Source of the DNA: Zobellia uliginosa
Lineage (GTDB): Bacteria > Bacteroidota > Bacteroidia > Flavobacteriales > Flavobacteriaceae
Direction: 5' to 3'
DNA length: 64,000 nt
NCBI RefSeq assembly: GCF_900156625.1
Contig: NZ_FTOB01000001.1
Span: forward strand, 1 to 64,000
The position numbers and the translations under genes are program-made. The first letter of the stretch is position 1. Every line of letters begins with the position of its first letter. A model generated the notes under the pieces. It made no database searches. It saw only the letters and a program-made list of their open reading frames with translations, and was not told where the DNA came from. Positions 19,255-27,932 of the stretch are shown here, in pieces.

Positions 19255-19286
19255 CAAACGATAAGCCGACTGCTTCCAGTTTCAAA
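19255..19286 (-). promoter_or_regulatory. Possible internal promoter before the RidA-TRAP genes
   Basis: On the minus strand, TTTG (19283-19286) is followed after 19 bp by TATCGTTTG (19255-19263). This is a Bacteroidota-like promoter with one extra base in the -7 box. It overlaps a small hairpin (GTTTC/GAAAC, 19279-19294). It could drive RidA-DctPQM separately from the upstream genes. Confidence 0.4.
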
Positions 19287-19300
19287 TATGAAACCAGTTT

Positions 19301-20374
19301 CTAAACTCGATGTAACTTATAAGGGTAGACTCCACCGGCGTTCCATTGGCATACGTAAAGGTTTTTATCCCCATCGACACATACGTCATGGCAGTGTTTA
19401 AACACGGGACGATCTTGGAGCATTAGCTTCAATTTTCCGTTCTCGTAAGTGGGTTCCGTGCCGCCAGGATTTGAGACCACTTTGTTGTCTTTGTCCAAGA
19501 CCGTGACAAAGCCTTTGTTCGCCTGTAAATTATAATTGCCCTCTTCCATTCCGAAGCAAACCCCTGAATATACGTTATCTCCATCGATAACGGGCCGACT
19601 CACAAAAAGTCCCGGCATATAATAATCTTCAAGGAATTCCCCTTCAAGGGAAAAGCGTTTGAACGAGTTTTTTATGCGGGCCGTACACAGCAAGGTCGGG
19701 TTTGAAGGGTCTCTATTATCTAGGGCCACCCCATGCGCTTGTTTGAATTTTTCCTTGGAGAGAAAGCTATCTCCCCCAAATTTGCGAATGAAATTGCCCT
19801 TGGAATCGTACTGTAAAATATATTGCGAACCGTAGCCATCGGCCACATAGATATCCCCATTGGGACCTATGGCGGTTTCCGTTGGCCTGAACGGCGCGTG
19901 CTCTCCGTAAATTCCCGTCGATACGGGCGATGCCACCTCTAGTACTACCCTACCCTCTAAATCGGTCTTTACGACCCTCCCTAAAGAGGGGTCGGTGATG
20001 TATAAAAATTCCGCGCCACCTTCTTCGTGTATGCCCAGACCATGTGCACCCGGCAAATTGAGGGTCCAACTGTGCAACAACTCCCCCGATTTATTATAGA
20101 CCAACACATTGTTCTTGGCATGGTCGGTAAGCATAAAAACCCTGCCCTTTTTGTCTATTACCATTTCATGGCAATTATTGACAGGATGTTTTTTCGGATC
20201 TAGATCGCCCCAACCGACCTCTACCCTATACCTAAAATCTCCATGGCCAATAATTTCCTTGCTCAGGTCTGCCTTCGGATTGTTGATGTAGAATGGTACT
20301 GAAGACATGGCCAAAACGCCTCCCGTACCCATACCTGTCTTTTTTATAAAGTCTCTTCTCGTTGTCATACGCAT
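19301..20374 (-). CDS. Tat-exported NHL-repeat beta-propeller protein
   Basis: This 357-residue protein has a twin-arginine signal (TTRRDFIKKTG, Arg6-Arg7) and a hydrophobic stretch. NHL-type repeats follow (ENAIGPNGDIYVADGYGSQYILQYDSKGNFIRKFGG-like blades at about 50-355). Several conserved His residues and the general pattern recall peptidyl-hydroxyglycine lyase-like propellers. Tat export suggests that the protein folds, perhaps around a metal, before export. Its start overlaps the stop of the DUF1501 gene by one base. The reaction is unknown. A second ATG lies two codons in. Confidence 0.78.
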   Translation of the reverse strand: MRMTTRRDFIKKTGMGTGGVLAMSSVPFYINNPKADLSKEIIGHGDFRYRVEVGWGDLDPKKHPVNNCHEMVIDKKGRVFMLTDHAKNNVLVYNKSGELLHSWTLNLPGAHGLGIHEEGGAEFLYITDPSLGRVVKTDLEGRVVLEVASPVSTGIYGEHAPFRPTETAIGPNGDIYVADGYGSQYILQYDSKGNFIRKFGGDSFLSKEKFKQAHGVALDNRDPSNPTLLCTARIKNSFKRFSLEGEFLEDYYMPGLFVSRPVIDGDNVYSGVCFGMEEGNYNLQANKGFVTVLDKDNKVVSNPGGTEPTYENGKLKLMLQDRPVFKHCHDVCVDGDKNLYVCQWNAGGVYPYKLHRV

Positions 20375-21852
20375 TATGCTAATATATCTTTCACTACATG
20401 ACCATGAACGTCGGTCAGGCGGTATCTTCTTCCTTGGTGCTTAAAAGTAAGCTTTTCATGGTCTACCCCTAACAAATGCAACAAAGTAGCCTGAAAATCA
20501 TGTACGTGTACCCCATTTTGGGCAACGTTATAACTAAAATCATCGGTCTCGCCATAGACCATGCCCGCTTTAACCCCGGCACCGGCCATCCACATGGTAA
20601 AACAGCCTGGGTGGTGGTCCCTTCCGTAATTATCGGCCGTAAGCCTACCTTGGGAGAAGCTGGTTCTACCGAATTCCCCTCCCCAGACCACTAGGGTATC
20701 TTCTAAGAGTCCACGTTGTTTTAGATCGGTAATCAAACCAGCGGTGGCCTGGTCGGTACCCAGTGCCTGTCTTTTTATACCGTTGGGAAGTCCGCCATGC
20801 TGGTCCCATCCCATATGGTACAGTTGTATAAACTTCACATCTTTTTCGGCCAGACGTCTTGCCTGCAGGCAATTGGCCGCATAGGTCCCCGGAATTCTGG
20901 CATCTTCACCATATAACTCGTAAATATGATCGGGTTCATCAGAGGTATCTACGGCATCAGGCACCGAACTTTGCATACGGTAGGCCATTTCATACTGATT
21001 AATTTTAGATTGGATTTCGGGATCTTTCCAGATATCATATTGCTGATTGTTCAATTCCGAAATATGGTCCAATGCCCGTCTACGGTCGTGTTCGTGTACC
21101 CCATGTGGATTGTTTAAATACAATACCGGATCCTTTCCGGAGCGAAACTGGACCCCTTGGTGATGGGAAGCCAGAAAGCCATTACCCCAGGCTGCCGAAC
21201 TCAAGGGCTGGGCACCTCCTCCCTTAGAGAGCATCACAACAAAATTGGGCAGGTCTTTATTGTCGCTACCAAGCCCATAGCTCAACCAAGATCCGATTGA
21301 AGGCCTCCCGCTCAACTGTGATCCCGTTTGCATAAACATTACGGCGGGTTCATGGTTGATAGCCTCGGTATACATTGATTTAATGATACAAAGTTCGTCT
21401 ACCACCCCGGCGGTATGCGGAAAAAGCTCGCTCACCCAAGCCCCCGATTCACCGTATTGCTTAAAATCGAAAATAGATTTCACCAGAGGAAAGGTACTTT
21501 GTGAAGTCACCATACCCGAATTACGTTGCATTCCCCTTACGGAATCGGGAATTTCCTGACCGTGCCATTTTTCCAAGGCCGGTTTGTAATCAAACGTCTC
21601 GATTTGGGAAGGCCCGCCGCTTTGAAACAAATAAATAATCCGTTTTGCCTTGGCCGGAAAATGGGTTCCGCCCAATGCGCCCCCATTGGCGTTGACCAGT
21701 GGTGGGGTTTTGGCCATCAATAAATCATTGGCAAAGGATTCGGTAGGCCCCAATAGACTTGACAGGGCAATGGAACCAAAACCCAAGGACGCCTTCTTTA
21801 AAAAGCCCCTGCGGGTATCTTCAAACTTCTTTTGTTCTTGAAAATCTCTCAT
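20374..21852 (-). CDS. Tat-exported DUF1501 protein
   Basis: This 492-residue protein belongs to the DUF1501 family, which has an alkaline-phosphatase/sulfatase-like fold. The twin-arginine signal is DTRRGFLKKAS (Arg14-Arg15). Family hallmarks are AKRIIYLFQSGGPSQIETFD, INHEPAVMFMQTG, HMGWDQHGG, VWGGEFGRT and GRDHHPGCFTMWMAGAG, which are rich in candidate metal-binding His, Asp and Glu. These genes are paired with DUF1549/DUF1553 cytochrome genes in planctomycetes and many marine bacteria, as here (9 bp gap). The biochemical activity is not established. Confidence 0.88.
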   Translation of the reverse strand: MRDFQEQKKFEDTRRGFLKKASLGFGSIALSSLLGPTESFANDLLMAKTPPLVNANGGALGGTHFPAKAKRIIYLFQSGGPSQIETFDYKPALEKWHGQEIPDSVRGMQRNSGMVTSQSTFPLVKSIFDFKQYGESGAWVSELFPHTAGVVDELCIIKSMYTEAINHEPAVMFMQTGSQLSGRPSIGSWLSYGLGSDNKDLPNFVVMLSKGGGAQPLSSAAWGNGFLASHHQGVQFRSGKDPVLYLNNPHGVHEHDRRRALDHISELNNQQYDIWKDPEIQSKINQYEMAYRMQSSVPDAVDTSDEPDHIYELYGEDARIPGTYAANCLQARRLAEKDVKFIQLYHMGWDQHGGLPNGIKRQALGTDQATAGLITDLKQRGLLEDTLVVWGGEFGRTSFSQGRLTADNYGRDHHPGCFTMWMAGAGVKAGMVYGETDDFSYNVAQNGVHVHDFQATLLHLLGVDHEKLTFKHQGRRYRLTDVHGHVVKDILA

Positions 21853-21861
21853 AAGTTCGTC

Positions 21862-24800
21862 TTATCGTATGGTAAACCCTTCGGCTGTATTCATAATTCC
21901 GTTAATGACCGTGGCCAATGCGGCCACCTTGACCGGGTCAGAGCCACTCTTGATCTTGGTCTCACCCATATTCAAATAGGCTATGGCATCTTCCTTTTTC
22001 CCTGAAAACCGTTCCAGCTCTTCATCTAGAAATTTTTTCAATACGGCCATTTCCTTTTGTCGCGCCTTTCTTCCGGTACTCAACTGAAACGCCTTCTGCA
22101 ACTGTATATCGGCATTGCCGTTGTTTTCCTCCAAAAGATGCTCGGCAAGTATATATGACGCCTCTATAAATTGGGGGTCGTTCAGTAAGACCAAGGCCTG
22201 TAAAGGCGTGCTGGTCTCCCTTCTTTTAACGGTACACACACTTCTATCGCCAGCATCAAAAATTTGCATTGATGGCGGCGCGGAGGTTCGCTTCCAGATG
22301 GTATAAAGGCTCCTTCGGTACAAGCCTTCACCCGGTTCTTGCTTGTAGCGGTAGCGCCAAGGTTTGTTACTGATTTCATCCCACAGTCCTTCAGGTTGGT
22401 AGGGATAGGTACTCGGTCCTCCGATTTTAGGGACCAACAGTCCGCTAATGGCCAAGGCATTGTCCCTTACCATTTCTGCGGTCATACGTCTACTCGGCCC
22501 TCGGGCCAACCAAGTATTGTCCGTATCCATTTCCAACAATTCAGGAGTAAGTTCCGAGCTTTGTTGGTAGGTAGCGGACATCACCATCAGCTTGTGCATT
22601 TTTTTAATATCCCAACCCGACTCCATAAATTCTACGGCCAACCAATCCAATAATTCGGGGTGCGAAGGTAAATTGCCTTGGTTTCCAAAATCATCGGAAG
22701 TGGACACCAAGCCTTGACCGAAGTGCATTTGCCATAAACGGTTTACAAAGACCCGTGCCGTTAAAGGATTGTTTTTATCGAACAACCATTGGGTCAGTCC
22801 CAGCCTGTTTCGGGGCAAATCTTTATTAAAGGGCATAACCACTTCCGGCACATCGGGCTGTACTTCTTCCGTAGGGGCATCGTACATACCACGATCAAGT
22901 ATATAAGTGGGCCTGGGCTCCGGTAAATCGCCCAACACCATAATCTCCTTTATGGGCTCCAACTCATCGAGCTGCTTTTTACGCAGTTCCTGTATTTTTT
23001 TTCGTGTAGTTTCCGCATCCTTATCGATGCTTTGAAAATAGAAATCGGTCAATAAGGCTTCATTTTTTTTCTTTACCTCCTCCATGGCCTTATGAGGGGA
23101 AAGGCTGTAAAGTACTTCTAGATCGGATAATTGTCGCTCGTATATTTTAAGATTATCGACCCCACCGTCTTTAAAGGATTTAAACTTGCCACTTACTCCT
23201 AGCCTGAAACCTCCGAATGCGTAATTATGTAAATTTTTCTTAAACAGGATGGATTTGTACAAGTTGTCTATTTCAATCGCTACCGGTACTTTTCTTCCAT
23301 CAATATAGATATGCACCCCTTCCGCTTTACCCAGCCCATCATAGGAAACGGTTACGGTATGCCATTCCTTTTCGGGAACGGGATCCTTGGTTCTTAGTTG
23401 TATGGAATTAAAGGGCCAAGAACGGGCAATGATAAACTTGAGATGGTTATCCTCCAAGTGCATGGAATAGCCTTTCAACCCCTGTCTAGATTCTTCGCAA
23501 TGCGTAAAGATGGAGGCCTCTTCATAATTTCTACCCGGTTTAATGGCAACGGAAACCGTAAAGGGATCGGACTGGTCGAACCAACCTATTTTATCGGGCA
23601 TCCTCAGTGTAGTATAATCTCCCAAGAAAACAGCTTTTCCTTCCAGTCCATCTTCTATTATAGGTTCCCTCACCGCAACCGTTTGCCTATTTCCTCCGCT
23701 GTTTTGAACGTTGTACGACTTTTCATCCCGTGCCGCAAACGAATCAAAATTTAAACTGGCCTGCAGTCCCTTCCCTAACACCTTTTGTATTTCGGCCTCT
23801 ACCACCGAAGGATGGTTCGACCAGGCCTTCACTATCTCAGGTGTTTCCCTTTCAACGGATGCCAATTGCTCTTTGGTTTGATCAATATCCCTATCAATAA
23901 ACTCCAACACCTTCTTTTCCTCATCGTTAGTCAGTAAGAGTGAAGGTCCCGGCACTTGTCCCGGACCATAAACAGGGGTTCCGATTTCGTTGGTACTGTT
24001 AAAAAAGGCAAAAAGTTCATAATGGTCTTTTTGACTTATCGGGTCATATTTATGATCGTGGCATCTGGCACATTCCACACTCAAGCCTAAAAATGCCTTT
24101 CCAACCGACAAGGTCCTGTCGGCCACATACTCTACGCGGTATTCCTCAAAGACAATTCCCGCTTCGGAATTCTTTTTGTGCAAACGATTAAAGGCAGTTG
24201 CCAAAATACTTTCTTGAGATGGATTTTTAACAAGATCTCCCGCCAACTGCCATGTTACAAATTGCTCGTAGGACATGTTCTCGTTAAAGGCTTTTATCAC
24301 CCAATCCCTATACGGACTAAAATCGCGATGTTTATCATCCAAATAGCCATCGCTATCCGCATAACGGGCCACATCCATCCATTCGGCAGCCATACGCTCT
24401 CCATAGGCGGGAGAAGCCAAAAGCCGGTCTACCACTTTTTCGTATGCGTTGGCAGAAGTGTCATTTACAAAATCTTCGATTTGCCGTAACGTAGGTGGCA
24501 GGCCGATCAAATCAAAATTTAGGCGGCGGATCAAGTGTTCCTTTTCCGCTTTCTTTGACGGCTCTACGTTCATGGCCTCCAATTTGTCGACCACAAATCG
24601 ATCAATGTCGTTCTTTGCCCATTCCTTATGTTTTACTTTTGGCGCCGCTTCCTTTTCAGGAGGTATGAACGACCAATGCGGTTTGTATTCGGCTCCCTGC
24701 TCGATCCATTTGGTAAGGGTGGCAATTTCGTTCTTGCTCAAGGCCACGTTAAATTCCGGCGGCGGCATTTTCAGCTCGGGGTCATCGGACAAAATTCGGG

Positions 24801-25095
24801 CCACTACTTCGCTTTCCCCTGGTTGATGGGGAACAATAGGATGTTTCCCTGACCCGCTTAAAGCCTCGTAGGCACTTTCGGCTATATCGAGTCGAAGACC
24901 TGCTTTTTGATTGGCCATATCCGGACCGTGGCAAGCAAAACACTTATCCGATAATATCGGTTTTACATGGTAATTGAAATCCACCTTCTCCGGTAAACGA
25001 GTCATTGCTTCCTCGATTTCTTCAGGTGCATTCCATCCGCAACTGCTTAAACACAACAAACAGAGCGTTAAAATTAGTCTCGATAAAAATCGCAT
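21862..25095 (-). CDS. Planctomycete-type cytochrome c / DUF1549 / DUF1553 lipoprotein
   Basis: This is a 1077-residue lipoprotein (lipobox LSSC, Cys19). An N-terminal planctomycete cytochrome c domain carries heme motif CFACH (52-56). DUF1549 follows (about 170-370) with a second heme-type motif CARCH (342-346). Next come a LamG/concanavalin-like insert (about 490-650) and DUF1553 (about 765-1035). The protein is probably an electron-transferring component at the outer or inner membrane surface, working with the DUF1501 protein. It is the first gene of the minus-strand set. The LamG insert suggests carbohydrate binding, but no substrate is known. Confidence 0.9.
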   Translation of the reverse strand: MRFLSRLILTLCLLCLSSCGWNAPEEIEEAMTRLPEKVDFNYHVKPILSDKCFACHGPDMANQKAGLRLDIAESAYEALSGSGKHPIVPHQPGESEVVARILSDDPELKMPPPEFNVALSKNEIATLTKWIEQGAEYKPHWSFIPPEKEAAPKVKHKEWAKNDIDRFVVDKLEAMNVEPSKKAEKEHLIRRLNFDLIGLPPTLRQIEDFVNDTSANAYEKVVDRLLASPAYGERMAAEWMDVARYADSDGYLDDKHRDFSPYRDWVIKAFNENMSYEQFVTWQLAGDLVKNPSQESILATAFNRLHKKNSEAGIVFEEYRVEYVADRTLSVGKAFLGLSVECARCHDHKYDPISQKDHYELFAFFNSTNEIGTPVYGPGQVPGPSLLLTNDEEKKVLEFIDRDIDQTKEQLASVERETPEIVKAWSNHPSVVEAEIQKVLGKGLQASLNFDSFAARDEKSYNVQNSGGNRQTVAVREPIIEDGLEGKAVFLGDYTTLRMPDKIGWFDQSDPFTVSVAIKPGRNYEEASIFTHCEESRQGLKGYSMHLEDNHLKFIIARSWPFNSIQLRTKDPVPEKEWHTVTVSYDGLGKAEGVHIYIDGRKVPVAIEIDNLYKSILFKKNLHNYAFGGFRLGVSGKFKSFKDGGVDNLKIYERQLSDLEVLYSLSPHKAMEEVKKKNEALLTDFYFQSIDKDAETTRKKIQELRKKQLDELEPIKEIMVLGDLPEPRPTYILDRGMYDAPTEEVQPDVPEVVMPFNKDLPRNRLGLTQWLFDKNNPLTARVFVNRLWQMHFGQGLVSTSDDFGNQGNLPSHPELLDWLAVEFMESGWDIKKMHKLMVMSATYQQSSELTPELLEMDTDNTWLARGPSRRMTAEMVRDNALAISGLLVPKIGGPSTYPYQPEGLWDEISNKPWRYRYKQEPGEGLYRRSLYTIWKRTSAPPSMQIFDAGDRSVCTVKRRETSTPLQALVLLNDPQFIEASYILAEHLLEENNGNADIQLQKAFQLSTGRKARQKEMAVLKKFLDEELERFSGKKEDAIAYLNMGETKIKSGSDPVKVAALATVINGIMNTAEGFTIR

Positions 25096-25129
25096 TGGTT
25101 TGAAATTTTCATCAATATACGCCTCGATT

Positions 25130-25171
25130 TTAACTGTTAATCCGTTAAAAAACAGTTTTATTAACTGTTAA
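25130..25171. promoter_or_regulatory. Palindromic operators in divergent promoter region
   Basis: TTAACTGTTAA occurs at 25130-25140 and 25161-25171, 31 bp apart, about three helical turns. Each is a perfect TTAAC-N-GTTAA palindrome. Between them lies another perfect palindrome, AAAACAGTTTT (25149-25159). The right copy lies between a poor -33 and the TATCTTTA -7-like box (25182-25189) of the regulator gene. The left copy lies near the promoter of the cytochrome gene. They are probably binding sites for the divergent ToxR-like regulator. Confidence 0.6.
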
Positions 25172-25207
25172 TAATTTTAATTATCTTTAAAAAATTCCTT
25201 CTTTGAA

Positions 25208-26401
25208 GTGATGAACGCTAAGGATTACGGCAATTACGTTAACAAGATAATTTCGAGCAAGTCGTTCGGCAGCTCTACAACCTATGCCAATTTGTTGCGG
25301 TACTTGGTACAATGTACCCTCGAAAACGATGTACCAAAAGAAACGACCATTGCCACCGAGATCTTCGCCAAAAAGGAATTCGACCCTTCACAGAGCACAC
25401 TGATCCGAGTATATATTTACAACCTTCGGAAAAAGTTAAAAGTCTATTATCAGAAGGAAGGCCTGAAAGACCCCGTTCTTCTCTGCATCCCCAAAGGAAG
25501 CTATAAGGTCGAGTTCGAACACAGAAAGAAAGAACCTAAAGCCGCTAAAGAATTCCTCTCTAAAAAGCCTCTACTGATTCTTCTTGGCTGCCTACTGGCC
25601 CTATCTTTTATTGGAAACTGGTTATTATGGAGCGAAAACCGACAGGCAAACCCCTTTGCCGAATCATATATATGGCAAGATATTTTTAACTCTAAAAATC
25701 CGATGATACTCGCTTTGGGCGACCTTTTTATCTATCGTGAGATAGACACCGCTATCCATAAAGAAAAAGTAATCCGAAACTCCCTTATCAATTCGGAAGG
25801 CCAACTCTACAATACACTTCCCCAATTTGAGGTCCCAGGTTTTGCTTACGAACCCATGGAGTACAGTTTTTTAATACGGAACAGCATCGAATGGGTAAAA
25901 GACGTGAGCAAAGTACTCAACGCCAAAAACAAAGATTTCAACGTACGTACCATTTTACGCTTTAGTCCCAAAGAACTTCCAGAAAATGATTTTATGGTGG
26001 TAGGAATGACAAAAACCTTGGGTATTTTTAAAGACTACATCAAAAAAACAAGCATAAGCTACGATCCGGTCGAGGATACTTTTTCCCAAAAAGCCTCGGA
26101 CACCATATATAAGCCTAGCGGAGATGCCGAGGCTTACCATAAGGACTATGCCATCATTATTAAAGCGCCCGGTCCCAACAACAATACCATATACATTTTT
26201 ACTGGTTTGTGGGATACGGGGGCATCACAAAGTTTGAAAAACTTCACCAATCCGGTTTTGATCCAACGCTTAGAAACCCGAATGAAAACCGATTTAGGGG
26301 AAATACCCCGTTTTTTTGAGGTTTTTATGGAAGTAAGCGGTATAGACCGGATGGAGCTTAGCTCTAAAATACTTCACGTAAAGGCACTAGAACTCGAATA
26401 A
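25208..26401 (+). CDS. ToxR-like membrane-bound winged-helix regulator
   Basis: This 397-residue protein has an N-terminal winged-helix DNA-binding domain (about 6-105, with QSTLIRVYIYNLRKKLKVYY then IPKGSYKVEFEH, as in OmpR/ToxR-type wings). A single transmembrane helix (121-141) and a periplasmic domain of about 255 residues follow. Such one-component regulators sense a ligand outside the membrane and bind DNA inside. It is divergent from the cytochrome/DUF1501/NHL set and probably controls it through the palindromes between them. The periplasmic domain shows no family I recognise. Confidence 0.8.
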   Translation: MMNAKDYGNYVNKIISSKSFGSSTTYANLLRYLVQCTLENDVPKETTIATEIFAKKEFDPSQSTLIRVYIYNLRKKLKVYYQKEGLKDPVLLCIPKGSYKVEFEHRKKEPKAAKEFLSKKPLLILLGCLLALSFIGNWLLWSENRQANPFAESYIWQDIFNSKNPMILALGDLFIYREIDTAIHKEKVIRNSLINSEGQLYNTLPQFEVPGFAYEPMEYSFLIRNSIEWVKDVSKVLNAKNKDFNVRTILRFSPKELPENDFMVVGMTKTLGIFKDYIKKTSISYDPVEDTFSQKASDTIYKPSGDAEAYHKDYAIIIKAPGPNNNTIYIFTGLWDTGASQSLKNFTNPVLIQRLETRMKTDLGEIPRFFEVFMEVSGIDRMELSSKILHVKALELE

Positions 26402-26409
26402 GATTCGGT

Positions 26410-27912
26410 CTAGATGCCTTTTAGGCCATAGGCAGCATCGTTCCAACGCAGTTCTTGCTTAAAGCGATAGAGATCCGTTTTTTCATCTATCAATAAAAAC
26501 TCGATACCCATAATTTCCGCGAAGTCCTCCAATGATTCTGCGTCGATATTCTGACTATAACAAGTATGATGAGCCCCACCACCATAAATCCATGCCGCAG
26601 CAGCGGTCTGTAAGTCGGGCTTGGCCTCCCATAGTACACGCGCCACCGGAAGCTTAGGCATATCGTTTTTGATTTCGATAGCTTCAACCGAATTGACCAA
26701 CATTCGAAAGCGATTCCCCATATCAACAATAGAAGCGTTTAAGGCCCTACCCGCCCCGGCATTAAAGACCAGGCGAACAGGATCTTCCTTGCCCCCTATT
26801 CCCAACGGATGTATTTCACACGAAATATCGTCCTTGGCAATCGACGGACATATCTCCAACATATGGGAACCAAGTACCGTTGTATTTTGAGGATCGAAAT
26901 GATAGGTATAGTCTTCCATAAAGCTGTTACCGCCTTCGAGGCCGGCTCCCATAACCTTCATGGTGCGCACCAATGCAGCGGTCTTCCAATCGCCTTCGCC
27001 GCCAAAACCATAACCGCTGGCCATTAGTCTTTGTGTTGCTATACCCGGTAATTGTTTCATTCCATGTAAATCCTCAAAGGTATCCGTAAAAGCGGTATAA
27101 CCGCCCTCCTCTAGAAAAGCGCGCATACCCAATTCTATACGGGCCGCATCCCTTAAGGAACTGCGCATACTTCCATCGGACTGTATTTGTGCCGCCATGG
27201 TATAGGTATCCCCATATTCCTGTATCAAGGTGTCAATTTCCCTTTCGGAAATCCCGTCGATATACTGGACCAGGTCACCTACACCGTAACCGTTTACCTC
27301 GTAACCAAATTTCATCTGGGCGGAAACCTTGTTGCCTTCTGTGACCGCTACCTGGCGCATATTATCTCCAAAACGGGCCACCTTCATCCTTTTGGAATCG
27401 GCAACGGCAGAGACCACGCGGCACCAATTCGCCACTTTTTGCCGTACGCCCTCATTTTGCCAATGCCCTACCACCACCTTCCGGTTCAAACGCATCCTAG
27501 AGGCCAAAAAACCAAATTCCCGACCACCATGTGCCGACTGGTTTAGGTTCATAAAATCCATATCTATCGCATTCCACGGAATATCGCGGTTATACTGGGT
27601 ATGGAGGTGCAAAAAAGGTTTTTGAAGGGCCTGTAGTCCCGCTATCCACATTTTTGCAGGCGAAAAGGTGTGCATCCACATAACCAATCCGACACAAGCT
27701 TCGGTATTGTTCGCCTCTTTGCACAAAGCACTAATCTCGCCGGGGGTTTTTACCACAGGCTTAAAAATCACTTTAACCGGGATTGTTGGGTTGGCATTAT
27801 AATGTTTCGCGATTTCAGAAGAATGTTCCGCTACTTGGGCCAAGGTTTCCGGTCCGTATAGATGTTGACTACCCGTTACGAACCAGATTTCGTTCTTGCT
27901 TAAATCGATCAT
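26410..27912 (-). CDS. araA: L-arabinose isomerase
   Basis: This 500-residue enzyme, the same length as E. coli AraA, converts L-arabinose to L-ribulose in the cytosol. The metal-binding residues align by number with the E. coli enzyme: Glu306 (GFGGEGDWK), Glu333 ([10 protein letters not shown]), His350 ([11 protein letters not shown]) and His449 (GGAHHT). It is the last gene of the araB-araD-symporter-araA operon, 20 bp after the symporter gene. Confidence 0.98.
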   Translation of the reverse strand: MIDLSKNEIWFVTGSQHLYGPETLAQVAEHSSEIAKHYNANPTIPVKVIFKPVVKTPGEISALCKEANNTEACVGLVMWMHTFSPAKMWIAGLQALQKPFLHLHTQYNRDIPWNAIDMDFMNLNQSAHGGREFGFLASRMRLNRKVVVGHWQNEGVRQKVANWCRVVSAVADSKRMKVARFGDNMRQVAVTEGNKVSAQMKFGYEVNGYGVGDLVQYIDGISEREIDTLIQEYGDTYTMAAQIQSDGSMRSSLRDAARIELGMRAFLEEGGYTAFTDTFEDLHGMKQLPGIATQRLMASGYGFGGEGDWKTAALVRTMKVMGAGLEGGNSFMEDYTYHFDPQNTTVLGSHMLEICPSIAKDDISCEIHPLGIGGKEDPVRLVFNAGAGRALNASIVDMGNRFRMLVNSVEAIEIKNDMPKLPVARVLWEAKPDLQTAAAAWIYGGGAHHTCYSQNIDAESLEDFAEIMGIEFLLIDEKTDLYRFKQELRWNDAAYGLKGI

Positions 27913-27932
27913 TATTTTTTAAACTTTAATTC

